64,000 nt of DNA from Blastococcus litoris (lineage in GTDB: Bacteria; Actinomycetota; Actinomycetes; Mycobacteriales; Geodermatophilaceae). The stretch spans positions 248,001 through 312,000 of the forward strand of contig NZ_QCZF01000004.1 of NCBI RefSeq assembly GCF_003075095.1, read 5' to 3'. Within the stretch, counting starts at the first letter, position 1. Each line of letters begins with the position of its first letter. Below the pieces are notes generated by a model. It worked only from the letters and a program-made list of their open reading frames with translations. It was not told the DNA's origin and made no database searches. Below, in pieces: positions 1-11,279 of this stretch. The position numbers and the translations under genes were made by a program.

Positions 1-318
1 GGGCACCCGGTAGGCGGGGCTCGGGACCGGGCGGCCGAGGACGTTGGGCAGCCAGGCGCGCTCGATCGCGGCGAAGCCGCGCGCCGCGACCAGGGTGGCG
101 GCCAGGACCGCCACGCCCACCCAGATCACGAGCAGGCCCGCACCGAGGCTGAGACCGGTCACGACGACGACGAACGCCGCGATCGCGACCGGGAAGCTGA
201 CGAGGGTGTAGGCGGAGTCGATGCCGAGCTGGCGCACGACGCCGAGCCGGTCCGGCCGGGCCGGCGGGTCGGGCGTCTCGAAGGCCATGGTCGGCAGTAC
301 TGCGGTGTCTGTGGTCAT
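1..318 (-). CDS. Sensor-domain membrane protein, C-terminus off window
   Basis: The reverse strand reads from an ATG at 318 to the window edge, giving 106 residues. The start is MTTDTAVLPTM, followed by a charged segment (RLGVVRQLGID), a hydrophobic stretch around residues 38-75 that can hold two membrane helices, then an ERAWLPNVLGRPVPSPAY segment. A helix pair followed by an ER-x-W/R motif matches the 'putative sensor' domain found in actinobacterial membrane histidine kinases and stand-alone sensor proteins. The kinase part, if any, is outside the window. The gene is divergent from the sigma factor gene. Assignment rests on this N-terminal domain only. Confidence 0.6.
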   Translation of the reverse strand, partial: MTTDTAVLPTMAFETPDPPARPDRLGVVRQLGIDSAYTLVSFPVAIAAFVVVVTGLSLGAGLLVIWVGVAVLAATLVAARGFAAIERAWLPNVLGRPVPSPAYRVP

Positions 319-563
319 GCCGTCGAGCCTGGTGCCGGACGGCGCCCGGACCCATCCCGCTGGCTGGCCGACTGGAGGTCGGGCTGGCCCGACCACGGGG
401 AACGTGTCATCTCGGACGGAATGCTGGCGGCCGCCCCGTACGAAGTCCAGCAGCCGCGGCCCCGACCGGGTGAGGACGGGCGCACCTGCGTCCGGGGACT
501 GCCGAACTGTCGGTGACCTGTGATGTGCTGCTCGGCACATCGACTTCCGAGGAGTGGTCACAG
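319..563. other. Intergenic region between divergent sensor gene and sigma factor
   Basis: About 245 nt separate the two divergent genes and should carry both promoters. The only clear signal is a GGAG at 551-554, nine nt before the GTG at 564. No convincing -10/-35 pair, repeat or RNA element was seen. Confidence 0.4.
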
Positions 564-1556
564 GTGACCAGCGTCGCGATCGGCCCGGCGGACCAGCTCG
601 ATCCCCGGCTGCTCGAGCACCGCCGTGAGCTGACCGGCTACTGCTACCGGATGCTCGGCTCGTCCTTCGACGCCGAGGACGCGGTGCAGGAGACCATGGT
701 GCGGGCGTGGCGCGGGCTCGGTGACTTCGAGGGCCGGTCGGCGCTGCGGTCCTGGCTGTACCGCATCGCCACCAACGTCTGCCTCGACCAGCTGTCCGGC
801 CGGCAGCGCCGCGCCCTGCCGATGGACCTGGCCGGCTCGCCCTCGCCTCCGGTCGAGTCCTCGCTCGCCGCCCGCCGGCCGGGGACGGCGTGGATCGAGC
901 CGGTGCTCGACCGCCAGGTGCTGCCCGAGGACGGCGACCCGGCGGAGCGCGCGGTCGCCAAGGAGTCGATCCGGCTGGCGTTCGTCGCGGCGCTGCAGCA
1001 CCTGCCGCCGCGCCAGCGGGCGGTGCTGATCCTCCGCGAGGTGCTGCGGTGGAAGGCCGACGAGGTGGCCCAGCTGCTCGACACCACGGTGGCCTCGGTG
1101 AACAGCGCGCTGCAACGGGCCCGGGCCACGCTGGCGGCCTCCGGCGGGGTGCCCGAGCCGCGGCGGGAGCTGGACGCCGAGGACCGCCAGCTGCTGGCCC
1201 GGTACGTGGACGCGTTCGAGCGCTACGACATCGACGCCTTCGTGCGGCTGCTGCACGAGGACGCGACCCAGCACATGCCTCCGTTCGAGATGTGGCTGCG
1301 CGGTCGCGAGGACATCGGTACCTGGATGCTCGGCCCGGGCGCGGCCTGCCGTGACTCCGTGATCATCGAGGCCCCGGCCAACGGCACGCCGGCCTTCGCG
1401 CAGTACAAGCCGCGCAAGGAGGGCGGTGGTCGCGAGCCCTGGGCGTTGCACGTGCTCGAGGTGGAGGACGGGCGGATCGCCCACATCTCGAGCTTCCTCG
1501 ACCTCGACGGCAACCAGCTGTTCGCGAGGCTCGGCCTGCCGACGCTGGTCGACTGA
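564..1556 (+). CDS. ECF sigma-70 family RNA polymerase sigma factor with SnoaL-like tail
   Basis: The 330-residue product has sigma-70 region 2 near residues 15-80 (RELTGYCYRMLGSSFDAEDAVQ, then RSWLYRIATNVCLD) and region 4 near 135-190 (LPPRQRAVLILREVL, then helix-turn-helix TVASVNSALQRAR). A C-terminal region of about 125 residues resembles a SnoaL/NTF2-like fold (LLARYVDAFERYDIDAFVRLL, then FEMWLRGREDIGTWM). This layout is that of the SigG-like ECF sigma factors (TIGR02960 type), in which the SnoaL-like domain is thought to modulate activity instead of a classical anti-sigma factor. GTG 564 is chosen because GGAG lies nine nt upstream; an earlier in-frame start at 513 would add 17 unlikely residues. 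A VOC gene follows 72 nt downstream and may be co-transcribed. Confidence 0.85.
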   Translation: MTSVAIGPADQLDPRLLEHRRELTGYCYRMLGSSFDAEDAVQETMVRAWRGLGDFEGRSALRSWLYRIATNVCLDQLSGRQRRALPMDLAGSPSPPVESSLAARRPGTAWIEPVLDRQVLPEDGDPAERAVAKESIRLAFVAALQHLPPRQRAVLILREVLRWKADEVAQLLDTTVASVNSALQRARATLAASGGVPEPRRELDAEDRQLLARYVDAFERYDIDAFVRLLHEDATQHMPPFEMWLRGREDIGTWMLGPGAACRDSVIIEAPANGTPAFAQYKPRKEGGGREPWALHVLEVEDGRIAHISSFLDLDGNQLFARLGLPTLVD

Positions 1557-1628
1557 CGCCGGGCGCCGCCGATGATTCCCGGGCGGCCGACGGGTCCTAG
1601 GAGCAGGACCTTCGAGAGGGGACATCTC

Positions 1629-2003
1629 ATGCTCGGCGACAGCCCTGCCTTCAGCGGTTTCTCGGTCAGCGACCCGGTGGCCGCGCGCCGCTTCTACGAG
1701 GAGACCCTGGGCCTGCGCGTCTCCGACGAGGAGATGGAGGGCATCATGCGGCTCCACCTCGGCGGCGGCACCGACGTGCTGGTGTACGGGAAGCCGAACC
1801 ACGCGCCGGCCACGTTCACGGTGCTCAACTTCCCGGTGGCCGACGTCGAGAAGGCCGTCGACGAGCTGACCGCGCGCGGCGTCCGGTTCGAGCAGTACGA
1901 GAACCCGCCCACCGACGCCAAGGGGATCATGCGCGAGGGCGGCCCGCTCATCGCCTGGTTCACCGACCCGGCGGGCAACGTCTTCTCGGTGATCGAGGAG
2001 TAG
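1629..2003 (+). CDS. VOC (glyoxalase/bleomycin-resistance) superfamily protein
   Basis: This is a single-domain protein of 124 residues with the beta-alpha-beta-beta-beta pattern of the vicinal oxygen chelate fold: [25 protein letters not shown] at the N-terminus and [19 protein letters not shown] at the end. The FTDPAGN motif and final Glu are typical of glyoxalase-like proteins, which bind a metal and act on small electrophiles or bind antibiotics; the substrate cannot be read from sequence. The start ATG at 1629 has a GAGAGG-type ribosome site just upstream. A decayed copy of this gene lies at 3003-3192, on the other side of the convergent Nei gene. The preceding sigma factor gene is in the same direction. 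Confidence 0.8.
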   Translation: MLGDSPAFSGFSVSDPVAARRFYEETLGLRVSDEEMEGIMRLHLGGGTDVLVYGKPNHAPATFTVLNFPVADVEKAVDELTARGVRFEQYENPPTDAKGIMREGGPLIAWFTDPAGNVFSVIEE

Positions 2004-2022
2004 CGGGGCGGCGGGTGCCTCG

Positions 2023-2934
2023 TCAGCGGCGGGGGCGTCGGGCGTACCCGGCTTCGCCGCGCAGCCGCCGGCCGCGCGAGCCGAACGACTCCTCGTTGAC
2101 GCCGCGCCGGAATCCGGGGCGGGTCGGCCGCTCGGCCAGCGACGGGAAGGGCCCGGGCTGGCAGTGCGGGCACCACCAGGTCTCGCGTGAGTAGGGCGTG
2201 CCGGTGATGGAGTCGCGGAAGGCGATCGGCGTGCCGCACCGACGGCACGGGCGCTCGGCCCTCCCGTAGACCCAGTGGGTCTCGCCGCGACGGGTGTTGC
2301 CGGTGGTGACCTGGCCGGGGTGGTCGAGCGAGTGCTGCATCATCCGGCGGGCCAGGCGGACCGTGGCACGCAGGTCGACGTCGCACACGGGTGTCCAGGG
2401 GGAGTGGCCGCGCAGGTAGCACGTCTCGACGGCCCAGAGGTTGCCGATGCCGGCGAGGTTCCTCTGGTCCAGCAGCGCCTCGACCAGCGGCCGTCCGGGT
2501 TCGCGCAGCAGCCTCTCGACGGCCACGTCCTCGTCCCACGAGGGCCCGAGCAGGTCCGGCCCGAGGTGGCCGACGACCTCGTGCTCCCGATCCGTCGCGA
2601 CGAGCTCGAGCACCGGCATGCGGAGCGCGTACGCCGTCGGGCCGTCGGTCTCGAGGACCAGCCGGATCTCGTCGTCGAAGGTGCGCGGCAGTCGCTTGCC
2701 CGGGCCGACGACCTGCCAGGCGCCGTCCATCTGGAAGTGCGTGTGCAGCGTCATCCCGCCGCTGAAGCGGGTGAGCATGTGCTTGCCGTAGGAGTCGAAC
2801 GCCGTGATGGTGCGTCCTCCGAGGTCGGCCGCCGCGAGCTGCGGCACGCGGAAGTCGCTGCGCACCACGGCGCGGCCGACCAGGTGCGCGCGCATCCGCC
2901 GGGCCGCCTTCCAGACGCTGTCTCCCTCCGGCAC
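2023..2934 (-). CDS. Fpg/Nei-family DNA glycosylase (endonuclease VIII-like)
   Basis: The 303-residue protein begins (V/M)PEGDSVW. This is the conserved PEGD start of Nei-type enzymes, in which Pro2 is the Schiff-base nucleophile and Glu3 the catalytic acid. An H2TH region follows ([21 protein letters not shown], about residues 170-195). The C-terminal zinc finger is visible as [10 protein letters not shown], then WWCPHCQPG. The family excises oxidised pyrimidines and nicks the abasic site in base excision repair. The start is set at GTG 2934 because it places PEGD at residues 2-5. A longer reading frame to 3117 would run through the VOC-derived pseudogene and is rejected. It converges with the VOC gene, with 19 nt between the stop codons. 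Confidence 0.88.
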   Translation of the reverse strand: MPEGDSVWKAARRMRAHLVGRAVVRSDFRVPQLAAADLGGRTITAFDSYGKHMLTRFSGGMTLHTHFQMDGAWQVVGPGKRLPRTFDDEIRLVLETDGPTAYALRMPVLELVATDREHEVVGHLGPDLLGPSWDEDVAVERLLREPGRPLVEALLDQRNLAGIGNLWAVETCYLRGHSPWTPVCDVDLRATVRLARRMMQHSLDHPGQVTTGNTRRGETHWVYGRAERPCRRCGTPIAFRDSITGTPYSRETWWCPHCQPGPFPSLAERPTRPGFRRGVNEESFGSRGRRLRGEAGYARRPRR

Positions 2935-3002
2935 TCCTCCATCGTGCCCGCCGAGGGCCGGCCCCGCCGCCGTGCGGCGGGCGGGCCCCCGGATAGCCCG
3001 CT

Positions 3003-3192
3003 TGCGCGTCTCCGACGAGGGGATGGAGGGCATCATGCGGCCCCACCTCGGCGGCGGCACCGACGTGGTCGCGTACGGGAAGCCCAACCATGAGCCGGCC
3101 ACCTTCACGGTGCTCAACTTCCCGGTGGCCGACGTCGAGAAGGCTGGTTCACCGACCCGGCGGGCAACGTCTTCTCGGTGATCGAGGAGTAG
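3003..3192 (+). pseudogene. Truncated, internally deleted copy of the VOC gene at 1629-2003
   Basis: This 190-nt stretch aligns base for base to 1714-1855 plus 1956-2003 of the VOC gene, with about nine substitutions (about 95% identical) and no other indels. The first third of the gene is absent, and a 100-nt internal segment (equivalent to 1856-1955) is deleted, which shifts the frame at the join near 3144. The copy ends at the same TAG as the parent. The substitutions include E to G, L to P and A to E, so the remnant is no longer constrained. It lies just upstream of the Nei gene start. Confidence 0.85.
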
Positions 3193-3274
3193 CAGGAGAT
3201 CCTCCTCGTCCCTGCCGGGCGAGGGCGCCGAGCACGGCCGTCAGAACGAGGCGGGAGCTGGGAGCCCGAGGCGC

Positions 3275-4204
3275 TCAGCCGCCTCCCGACGCGTCCACGC
3301 GGATGATGGTCTTCCCCTGGCGTCGCTGCGTCGGGTCGAGCACGGCGACGGCGTCGTCGAGCGGCGCGACGGTGCCGATGTTCGTCCGCAGCCGTCCGTC
3401 CCGCACCCGCTGGACGATCTCACCCAACTGCGCGCGATCGGACTCCACGACGAAGTCGACGGCCCGGCCGTCCGCGGGTCGGGCTGCGACCGGTCCCACG
3501 ACGGACACCAGCGTTCCGCCCGGGCGGATCAAGCCCGCGGACCGCTTCTGGACGTCGCCGCCGATGAGGTCGAGAACAAGGTCGACCCCGCCCACCTCCT
3601 CCAGGGCGTCGTCGTCCAGGTCGATGAACTCGTGCGTGCCGAAGTCGAGCGCGACCTGGCGATGGGCTGCGCGGCCGGTACCGACGACCCGTGCGCCGAA
3701 CTCGCGCGCGAGCTGCGTGGCCATCGTCCCCACCGCGCCCGCTGCGCCGTGCACGAGCACGCTCTGCCCCGCCTCGAGCCGGCCGTGGACGAAGAGTCCC
3801 TGCCAGGCGGTGAGGCCCGAGATCGGCAGGCTGGCGCCCACCGTGAAGTCGACGTCGCCCGGCAGCGGTGCGAGGTTGCGCGCCTCGACGGCCACGAACT
3901 CCGCCAGGGTGCCGTCGCGGTGCCAATCGGTGAGGCCGAACACCCGCTGCCCCACCGACAGCCCGGTCGTGCCGTAACCGAGAGCCCTGACCACCCCGGC
4001 CACCTCGTGCCCCGGGATCGACGGCGTCCGGTCACGGTCGAGCCGATCGGCCCAGGTGGAGGGCCACTCCAACTCGGTCCCGACGAATCCCGACGCACGG
4101 ACCTCGACGACGACGTCGTTGATCGCTGCCGACGGCTCGGGCCGTTCCTGCAGACTCATCCCGGCCGCTCCCGCGGCCTGATCGCTCACCACGACCGCCC
4201 TCAT
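3275..4204 (-). CDS. NADP-dependent zinc-type alcohol dehydrogenase-like / quinone oxidoreductase (MDR family)
   Basis: The 309-residue protein has an N-terminal GroES-like domain (IPGHEVAGVVRALG near residue 63, VGQRVFGLTDWHRDGTLAEF near 85). Its Rossmann domain carries the nucleotide motif VLVHGAAGAVGTMATQLAREFGA near 150. The Cys/His ligands of zinc-dependent alcohol dehydrogenases are missing, so it belongs with the zinc-free quinone oxidoreductase/enoyl reductase branch of medium-chain reductases, probably reducing a quinone or an activated alkene with NAD(P)H. The start ATG at 4204 has GAGGTG a few nt upstream. It follows the DUF5709 gene in the same direction and lies downstream of the TetR operator at 4887-4906, so it may belong to that regulon. 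Confidence 0.8.
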   Translation of the reverse strand: MRAVVVSDQAAGAAGMSLQERPEPSAAINDVVVEVRASGFVGTELEWPSTWADRLDRDRTPSIPGHEVAGVVRALGYGTTGLSVGQRVFGLTDWHRDGTLAEFVAVEARNLAPLPGDVDFTVGASLPISGLTAWQGLFVHGRLEAGQSVLVHGAAGAVGTMATQLAREFGARVVGTGRAAHRQVALDFGTHEFIDLDDDALEEVGGVDLVLDLIGGDVQKRSAGLIRPGGTLVSVVGPVAARPADGRAVDFVVESDRAQLGEIVQRVRDGRLRTNIGTVAPLDDAVAVLDPTQRRQGKTIIRVDASGGG

Positions 4205-4268
4205 CGGGCACCTCCTCGTATCCAGTGGTCGCCTGCACGTACACGCGGTCGCGGGCAGCGTTCGCCCG

Positions 4269-4739
4269 TCACGAGCCCAGCCGCCGGTCGTCGGACAAGA
4301 AACCGTCCGGCATGACGTGGACGGCGGCTTCCTCGGCCGAGGCGCCGACGCCGTCGATGCCGGCGTCGATCGCCCAGTAGTCCGAGCGCGGGTCCAGGTC
4401 GTCGATCGCGCCGAGGACGAGGCGTCCGGCTCGACGGTCTCCCACCTGGTCGTCGATCAGTTCGCCGTCGGTGCCGACCGTGTCACCGATGCCGTCCCCT
4501 TCGGGCTCGGCCGCGTACTCCGGCTGTTCCCGAGCGAGGCGACGTCCCAGGCCTTCGTGCGTGGATTCCTCGTAGGCCGTGACCCCCCAGGCCGTCACGC
4601 CGTAGGGGCGTTCCCCCGGCGAGTAGCCGTCGGCGACATCCTCCCCGAACACGTCCTCGTCCACGCTCTCCTCGGGGGAGAGGGGGTTCCCGTAGCCGGA
4701 GTTCCCGTCGTCGTCGGGGAGGTCACGGTCAGACACCAC
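4269..4739 (-). CDS. DUF5709 family acidic protein
   Basis: This acidic protein of about 156 residues carries the signature order of DUF5709 proteins: LPDDDGNSGYGNPLSPEESVDEDVFGEDV reading into a YSPGERPYGVTAWGVTAYEESTHEGLGRRLAREQPEY-type block, then acidic spacers and an AEEAAVHV end (all seen, given here in parts). Function is unknown. The start is uncertain: GTG 4739 sits nine nt after a GAAGG Shine-Dalgarno; ATG 4748 would add three residues but directly abuts it. It lies between the TetR gene and the oxidoreductase, both on the same strand. Confidence 0.72.
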   Translation of the reverse strand: MVSDRDLPDDDGNSGYGNPLSPEESVDEDVFGEDVADGYSPGERPYGVTAWGVTAYEESTHEGLGRRLAREQPEYAAEPEGDGIGDTVGTDGELIDDQVGDRRAGRLVLGAIDDLDPRSDYWAIDAGIDGVGASAEEAAVHVMPDGFLSDDRRLGS

Positions 4740-4886
4740 TGGGGCCATCCTTCGAGCTGCTGGTGACGGTCGCCCCGCGATCGCGTGGCAGCCGCGGACG
4801 AGAGCCGCGAACCTCCACCGCGAACCGGCCATGTCGCGCCTCTCCTGGCCGCCGGGGTCGTGTGCCAGGGCAGCATGGTGGCTCGT

Positions 4887-4906
4887 AAAGTGGACTGTCA
4901 AGTCCA
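4887..4906 (-). promoter_or_regulatory. Probable TetR operator with embedded -35, copy 1
   Basis: On the minus strand the site reads TGGACTTGACAGTCCACTTT. Its core TGGACT-4nt-AGTCCA is a perfect 6-bp inverted repeat, and it contains a consensus -35 TTGACA. It matches the copy at 5781-5800 at 18 of 20 positions. A possible -10 (CATGCT) lies 18 nt further, directed towards the DUF5709-oxidoreductase pair. The neighbouring TetR protein is the obvious candidate ligand; this is inference. Confidence 0.6.
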
Positions 4907-4968
4907 GTTCTTCCCGACCTGGTGAGGCCGTCGGAACGGTCAGGTGACGCGCTGCCGGAGCGCCGTCC

Positions 4969-5610
4969 TCAGGCTTCGGGTGTGGTCGCGAACGACTTCA
5001 CGTGCGCGACTGCCATGTCCAGCGCGATCTGCATGGGGCCGACGTCGCGCGCCGTCTGGGCCAGGAGGTAGCCCCCCTGCAGGGCGGCCATGAGGCCTGT
5101 CGCCAGGGCGTCGGGATCCGCGTCCGGCCGCAACGCTCCGGCCTCGACCATCCGGGCGAGGCCGGAGGTGAGCAGTCCCTGCCACGTGTGGAAGTGCTCG
5201 TTCAGAGTGAGGCGGGCGGCTTCGTCCTGGTCGGCGAGCTCGCTCGCCAGCGAACCGAGCTCGCAGCCGTAGGCGCCGTTGCGGAGCGCATTGCGCTGGA
5301 CGACTCCGTCGCGCCACAGTTCGAGTCCACGGATCGAGTTCAGCCGCTCCAGGCGCTGGCGATGCCTCTCCAGCACCCCCTCGGCCTGGCGGGAGATCAC
5401 CGCCTGGACGAGCGACTCCTTGTCGGGGAAATGCCGGTAGAGCTGCGACTTGCTGGTCCCGCTCGCGACGCGGACGTCGTCGAGCGTGGTGGCGTTGACG
5501 CCCCTGGTGTGCATCAGGGTGGCGGCCGCGCTCACGATCCGGTCGCGGGTCGCCAGGCCACGCCTCGTCAGACGGCGAGCCGGCGGGAGCTCGTCTACGG
5601 CGCCGGACAT
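4969..5610 (-). CDS. TetR/AcrR-family transcriptional regulator
   Basis: The 213-residue protein has the N-terminal TetR helix-turn-helix (TRDRIVSAAATLMHTRGVNATTLDDVRVASGTSKSQLYRHFPDKESLV, about residues 20-67, read in parts) with the typical SKSQLYRHFPDKE recognition helix. The all-helical C-terminal domain has a TetR_C-like pattern (ALRNGAYGCELGSLASELA, then a GLMAALQGGYLLAQ segment). Such proteins repress nearby genes until a small ligand binds. ATG 5610 is the first in-frame start before the HTH domain. Two near-identical palindromic sites lie on either side of the gene (4887-4906 and 5781-5800), each overlapping a TTGACA -35, so this regulator probably controls both the DUF5709/oxidoreductase pair and the 5985 gene. 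Confidence 0.85.
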   Translation of the reverse strand: MSGAVDELPPARRLTRRGLATRDRIVSAAATLMHTRGVNATTLDDVRVASGTSKSQLYRHFPDKESLVQAVISRQAEGVLERHRQRLERLNSIRGLELWRDGVVQRNALRNGAYGCELGSLASELADQDEAARLTLNEHFHTWQGLLTSGLARMVEAGALRPDADPDALATGLMAALQGGYLLAQTARDVGPMQIALDMAVAHVKSFATTPEA

Positions 5611-5984
5611 GGCCGTCAGCCTATGGCAGGACCCTCGTCCGCCAGTCTCGTCCGACGTCGTCGTCCTCTCGAAGGGTGACCGGCCGGACGACGCGGCCGG
5701 GATCCTGTGGCCGGCCCGTCCGTGGACGGCCGCGGTCCCCGTGCCGGCCGGGTGCTCTGCTCGTCCAGAATGAGCAAAAGAGGACTTGACAGACCACTTT
5801 CTCGCGCCGAGACTCGCTCCCGTCACGCCTTCGCCACAGCGACCACAGCAGAGCGGCGTGTGCCGATGAGCGACCCGCTCCCTACCCGGCGGGGCCGGTG
5901 CGACCGGACGAGGCCGAGCGATGTCATGACGCTCGGTCCGACGGAGCAGACGCACGCGCCCCGGCACGTGTAGGTACACCGACC
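5611..5984. other. Divergent intergenic region around the TetR gene
   Basis: Apart from the operator/promoter at 5781-5814, this 374-nt stretch shows no coding frame with family-like features and no other recognised element. Confidence 0.4.
5781..5800 (+). promoter_or_regulatory. Probable TetR operator with embedded -35, copy 2
   Basis: The sequence AGGACTTGACAGACCACTTT matches the minus-strand site at 4887-4906 at 18 of 20 positions. TTGACA at 5786-5791 is followed after exactly 17 nt by GAGACT (5809-5814), a plausible -10. The promoter points towards the hypothetical gene at 5985, with a leader of roughly 160 nt. Confidence 0.55.
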
Positions 5985-6608
5985 ATGCCCCCCTCATCCC
6001 GCTCCGTGGACGACGACCACGCGGTCGCGCAGCGCTTCGCCGCGGAACACGCCCTGGAGCACGTCCACAGCCGTCGGGACCTCACCCACCGCTGGGAGAG
6101 CTATCCGTTCGGCATCGGCACCTGGCGGCGCGCACGGAACGTCGTCCGGGGCAGCCTGCACGGCCGCTCCATCACCGCCTTCGAGTACCACTACGTCCTG
6201 CTGAGCGACGACACGAACGAACGGGACGCCTTTCGCAACTTCCTGGTGTGCGTCGTCGACCTCGACCATGCCGTGCCTCCGCTCACGGCGGTCCGCAAGG
6301 ATCGACTCCTCTGGCACGGCGACCGGCTCGTCGGCGGCGAGATCCCCATCGCCCACCAGGCATGGCGAGACGAGTACTCCCTCTTCGGGGAGGACGACGA
6401 TTTCGCCCACGCCGTCCTGACCCACGAGCACGCCGCCCGGTGTGCGCAGGCCGACATCCGAGCGGAATGGCGGTTCGCCGCCGACGACTTCCTGCTGTGG
6501 ATCGAGAGCGCTCGTGTCAGCGACATGCTGACGGCTGCACTCGAGGTGCTGCGGCCCCTGATCAGCGCTGCCGAAGGGTTCGGGTCGCGGGACGCACAAG
6601 AGCAGTGA
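5985..6608 (+). CDS. Hypothetical protein (about 207 aa), family not recognised
   Basis: The frame from ATG 5985 to the TGA at 6608 is soluble, His- and Asp-rich, without signal peptide or membrane segment. Visible blocks are THRWESYPFGIGTWRRARNVV, GSLHGRSITAFEYHYVLLSDD and DDFLLWIESARVSDMLTAAL. The order 'YPFG...A.NVV.G...GR...AFEY.Y' resembles actinobacterial hypothetical proteins with a pleckstrin-like small-domain pattern, but no function can be assigned. It sits downstream of the second TetR operator and immediately before the tRNA-Gly footprint at 6623, so it marks the chromosomal side of the putative island junction. Confidence 0.6.
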   Translation: MPPSSRSVDDDHAVAQRFAAEHALEHVHSRRDLTHRWESYPFGIGTWRRARNVVRGSLHGRSITAFEYHYVLLSDDTNERDAFRNFLVCVVDLDHAVPPLTAVRKDRLLWHGDRLVGGEIPIAHQAWRDEYSLFGEDDDFAHAVLTHEHAARCAQADIRAEWRFAADDFLLWIESARVSDMLTAALEVLRPLISAAEGFGSRDAQEQ

Positions 6609-6622
6609 CCGCGCCGTCGCGG

Positions 6623-6674
6623 TGGATCGGGTGACCGGGATCGAACCGGCATGGCCGGCTTGGGAAGGCTGGGG
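6623..6674 (-). repeat. tRNA-Gly(TCC) 3'-end footprint, probable att remnant
   Basis: These 52 nt match the 3' part of the tRNA-Gly gene at 25393-25466 (CCA end, acceptor 3' strand, T arm, variable loop, anticodon arm) with two substitutions and one inserted G. Identity stops at the anticodon arm, so no functional tRNA can form. It has the same orientation as the intact gene and lies on the side its 3' end faces, as expected for the distal attachment site of an element integrated into that tRNA. Confidence 0.75.
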
Positions 6675-6995
6675 AATCCGCGCGGCACTCCTCCGTCGCA
6701 CCTGTGGGAGCCGACGAGGTGCGGAGCTGCTCCACGGCGGCTCGGCGGTGCGAAGACGCCGGCGGGTTCGGCTGAGCAGAAGGGCCGTCGACATCGGCAC
6801 GCAGGTGAGTGCCTGGGCGGAACGGGGAAGTGCGGTGCGAGCGCCCACCAGCCGACATCGGTGGCTTCGGACGACGACGCGGCGGTCCACCCGGGTGGCG
6901 CGGACGACACCGTGTGCTCCTGCGACGCCGACGGGTCGATGCACCCCCGCCCGCCGAGAACTCGCCGATCTGGGTTGATCGTGAGGGAACCGGCA
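6675..6995. other. Non-coding stretch at the left island junction
   Basis: About 320 nt between the tRNA footprint and the copA stop codon. No integrase remnant, structured RNA or credible gene was seen. Confidence 0.4.
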
Positions 6996-10235
<3,240 letters not shown>

Positions 10236-10300
10236 CGGAACTCCTGATCGAGGGCTGTGTCGGCTACCGGCGATCGTTCGCGGCGGTCACCGGGGTCGGA

Positions 10301-10317
10301 CCGGGAAATTCGCCAGG
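10301..10317 (-). promoter_or_regulatory. 17-bp shared promoter element, copA copy
   Basis: Read towards copA it is CCTGGCGAATTTCCCGG. After 22 nt comes AACGAT, a possible -10. The same element, in the same orientation to its gene, precedes copZ, the MFS gene and the monooxygenase gene. Consensus over the four copies is CCYGGCGAWTYYCCCGG. Confidence 0.6.
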
Positions 10318-10325
10318 TTCGGCGC

Positions 10326-10742
10326 TCAGGTGGTCACTCCCGCAGCGAGGAGGACGGCGATGAGCGCGGCGGCGGCGAAGTCGACGGCGGCGCAGAACGG
10401 CGGCCACCACCGGGTGTTGGCGACGAACTGGGTGCGGTGCTGCCACATGTCCTTGAGGCCGTGACCGACGAGGCCGGCGACGACGAGCCAGGGGAGGACG
10501 GGCACCGCGGTGGCGACCACGACGAACCCGGTCGCCACGGCCAGCTCCACCGCGAGAACCGTCCGGCGACCGTCGGCGACGGCGAAGCCGATGTAGACGG
10601 TGGCGATCAGCGCCAGGCCGAGCGCGTACACCGTCGCGGCGTCGAGCCACGGGAAGGCCAGGGGCGAGGCGGCCTGGCCGACGCCGACGGCGACGCCCCA
10701 GAGCACCGGCCGCCGAAGGCTCCGGGACACGGCGGTGGTCAC
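10326..10742 (-). CDS. Small integral membrane protein (138 aa), function unknown
   Basis: The product has four to five hydrophobic segments (VLWGVAVGVGQAASPLAF, ATVYALGLALIATVYIGFAV, VLAVELAVATGFVVVATAVPVLPWLVV, AVDFAAAALIAVLLAAG, read in parts) and a loop GHGLKDMWQHRTQFVANTRWW with Trp and His residues. No family was recognised beyond similarity in style to small actinobacterial membrane proteins. The GTG start (10742-10740) overlaps the stop of the acetyltransferase gene by four nt (GTGA), so the two are translationally coupled. Its position inside the copper block suggests a linked role, but nothing in the sequence proves metal binding. Confidence 0.7.
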   Translation of the reverse strand: MTTAVSRSLRRPVLWGVAVGVGQAASPLAFPWLDAATVYALGLALIATVYIGFAVADGRRTVLAVELAVATGFVVVATAVPVLPWLVVAGLVGHGLKDMWQHRTQFVANTRWWPPFCAAVDFAAAALIAVLLAAGVTT

Positions 10743-11212
10743 AGGAGGCCCCGGTACGCGGGGGGCTGCCAGGCGGCGAGGATCTTCGGCCGCAGGGTGG
10801 CCCCCAGCCGGCGGTAGAACCGCTGGGCGTCGACGTTGTCGACCTCCATTCCCCACCGGATGATCAGCTCGTCCGGGGCGGCGAGCCCGGCCAGGGACGC
10901 CATCAGGAGGCGGCCGACGCCGGCGTCCCGATGGCTGGGGCGGACGTACAGGTCGTCGAGGTTGAGGACGTCGCCGCCGGTCCAGAGGTGCAGCTGGCGG
11001 ACGGCGGAGACATAGCCGACGGGGGCGCGGTCCCGCTGGGCGAGCAGCACGACGACGTCGGGCCGGGCCAGCAGCCCGCGCCACTGCTCGTCGTCCACGT
11101 GCACGTGCGCGGACTGGTCCTCGTGGGCGGCGATCTCGCGGACCATCGCGGCGACGTCAGCGGTGTCGGCCGGGGTGGCCCGGCGGACCGTCACGGTGGT
11201 GGTGGTGGTCAT
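10739..11212 (-). CDS. GNAT-family N-acetyltransferase
   Basis: The 157-residue protein shows the GNAT fold in order: VRRATPADTADVAAMVREIAAHE at the start, GYVSAVRQLHLW, then the acetyl-CoA-binding motif LDDLYVRPSHRDAGVGRLLMASLA near residues 85-110 (Q/R-x-x-G-x-G/A equivalent HRDAGVGRLL), and the final VDNVDAQRFYRRLGATL. The family transfers acetyl from acetyl-CoA to an amine; the substrate is unknown. A GAGAGG site precedes ATG 11212. Downstream it overlaps the 138-aa membrane protein by four nt. Confidence 0.82.
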   Translation of the reverse strand: MTTTTTVTVRRATPADTADVAAMVREIAAHEDQSAHVHVDDEQWRGLLARPDVVVLLAQRDRAPVGYVSAVRQLHLWTGGDVLNLDDLYVRPSHRDAGVGRLLMASLAGLAAPDELIIRWGMEVDNVDAQRFYRRLGATLRPKILAAWQPPAYRGLL

Positions 11213-11279
11213 GGAGGTTCCTCTCTCGGTCAGGTCGGGATGGCGGCGGGACAGGTGCCTGTCCCGCCGCCGTCCCGGT

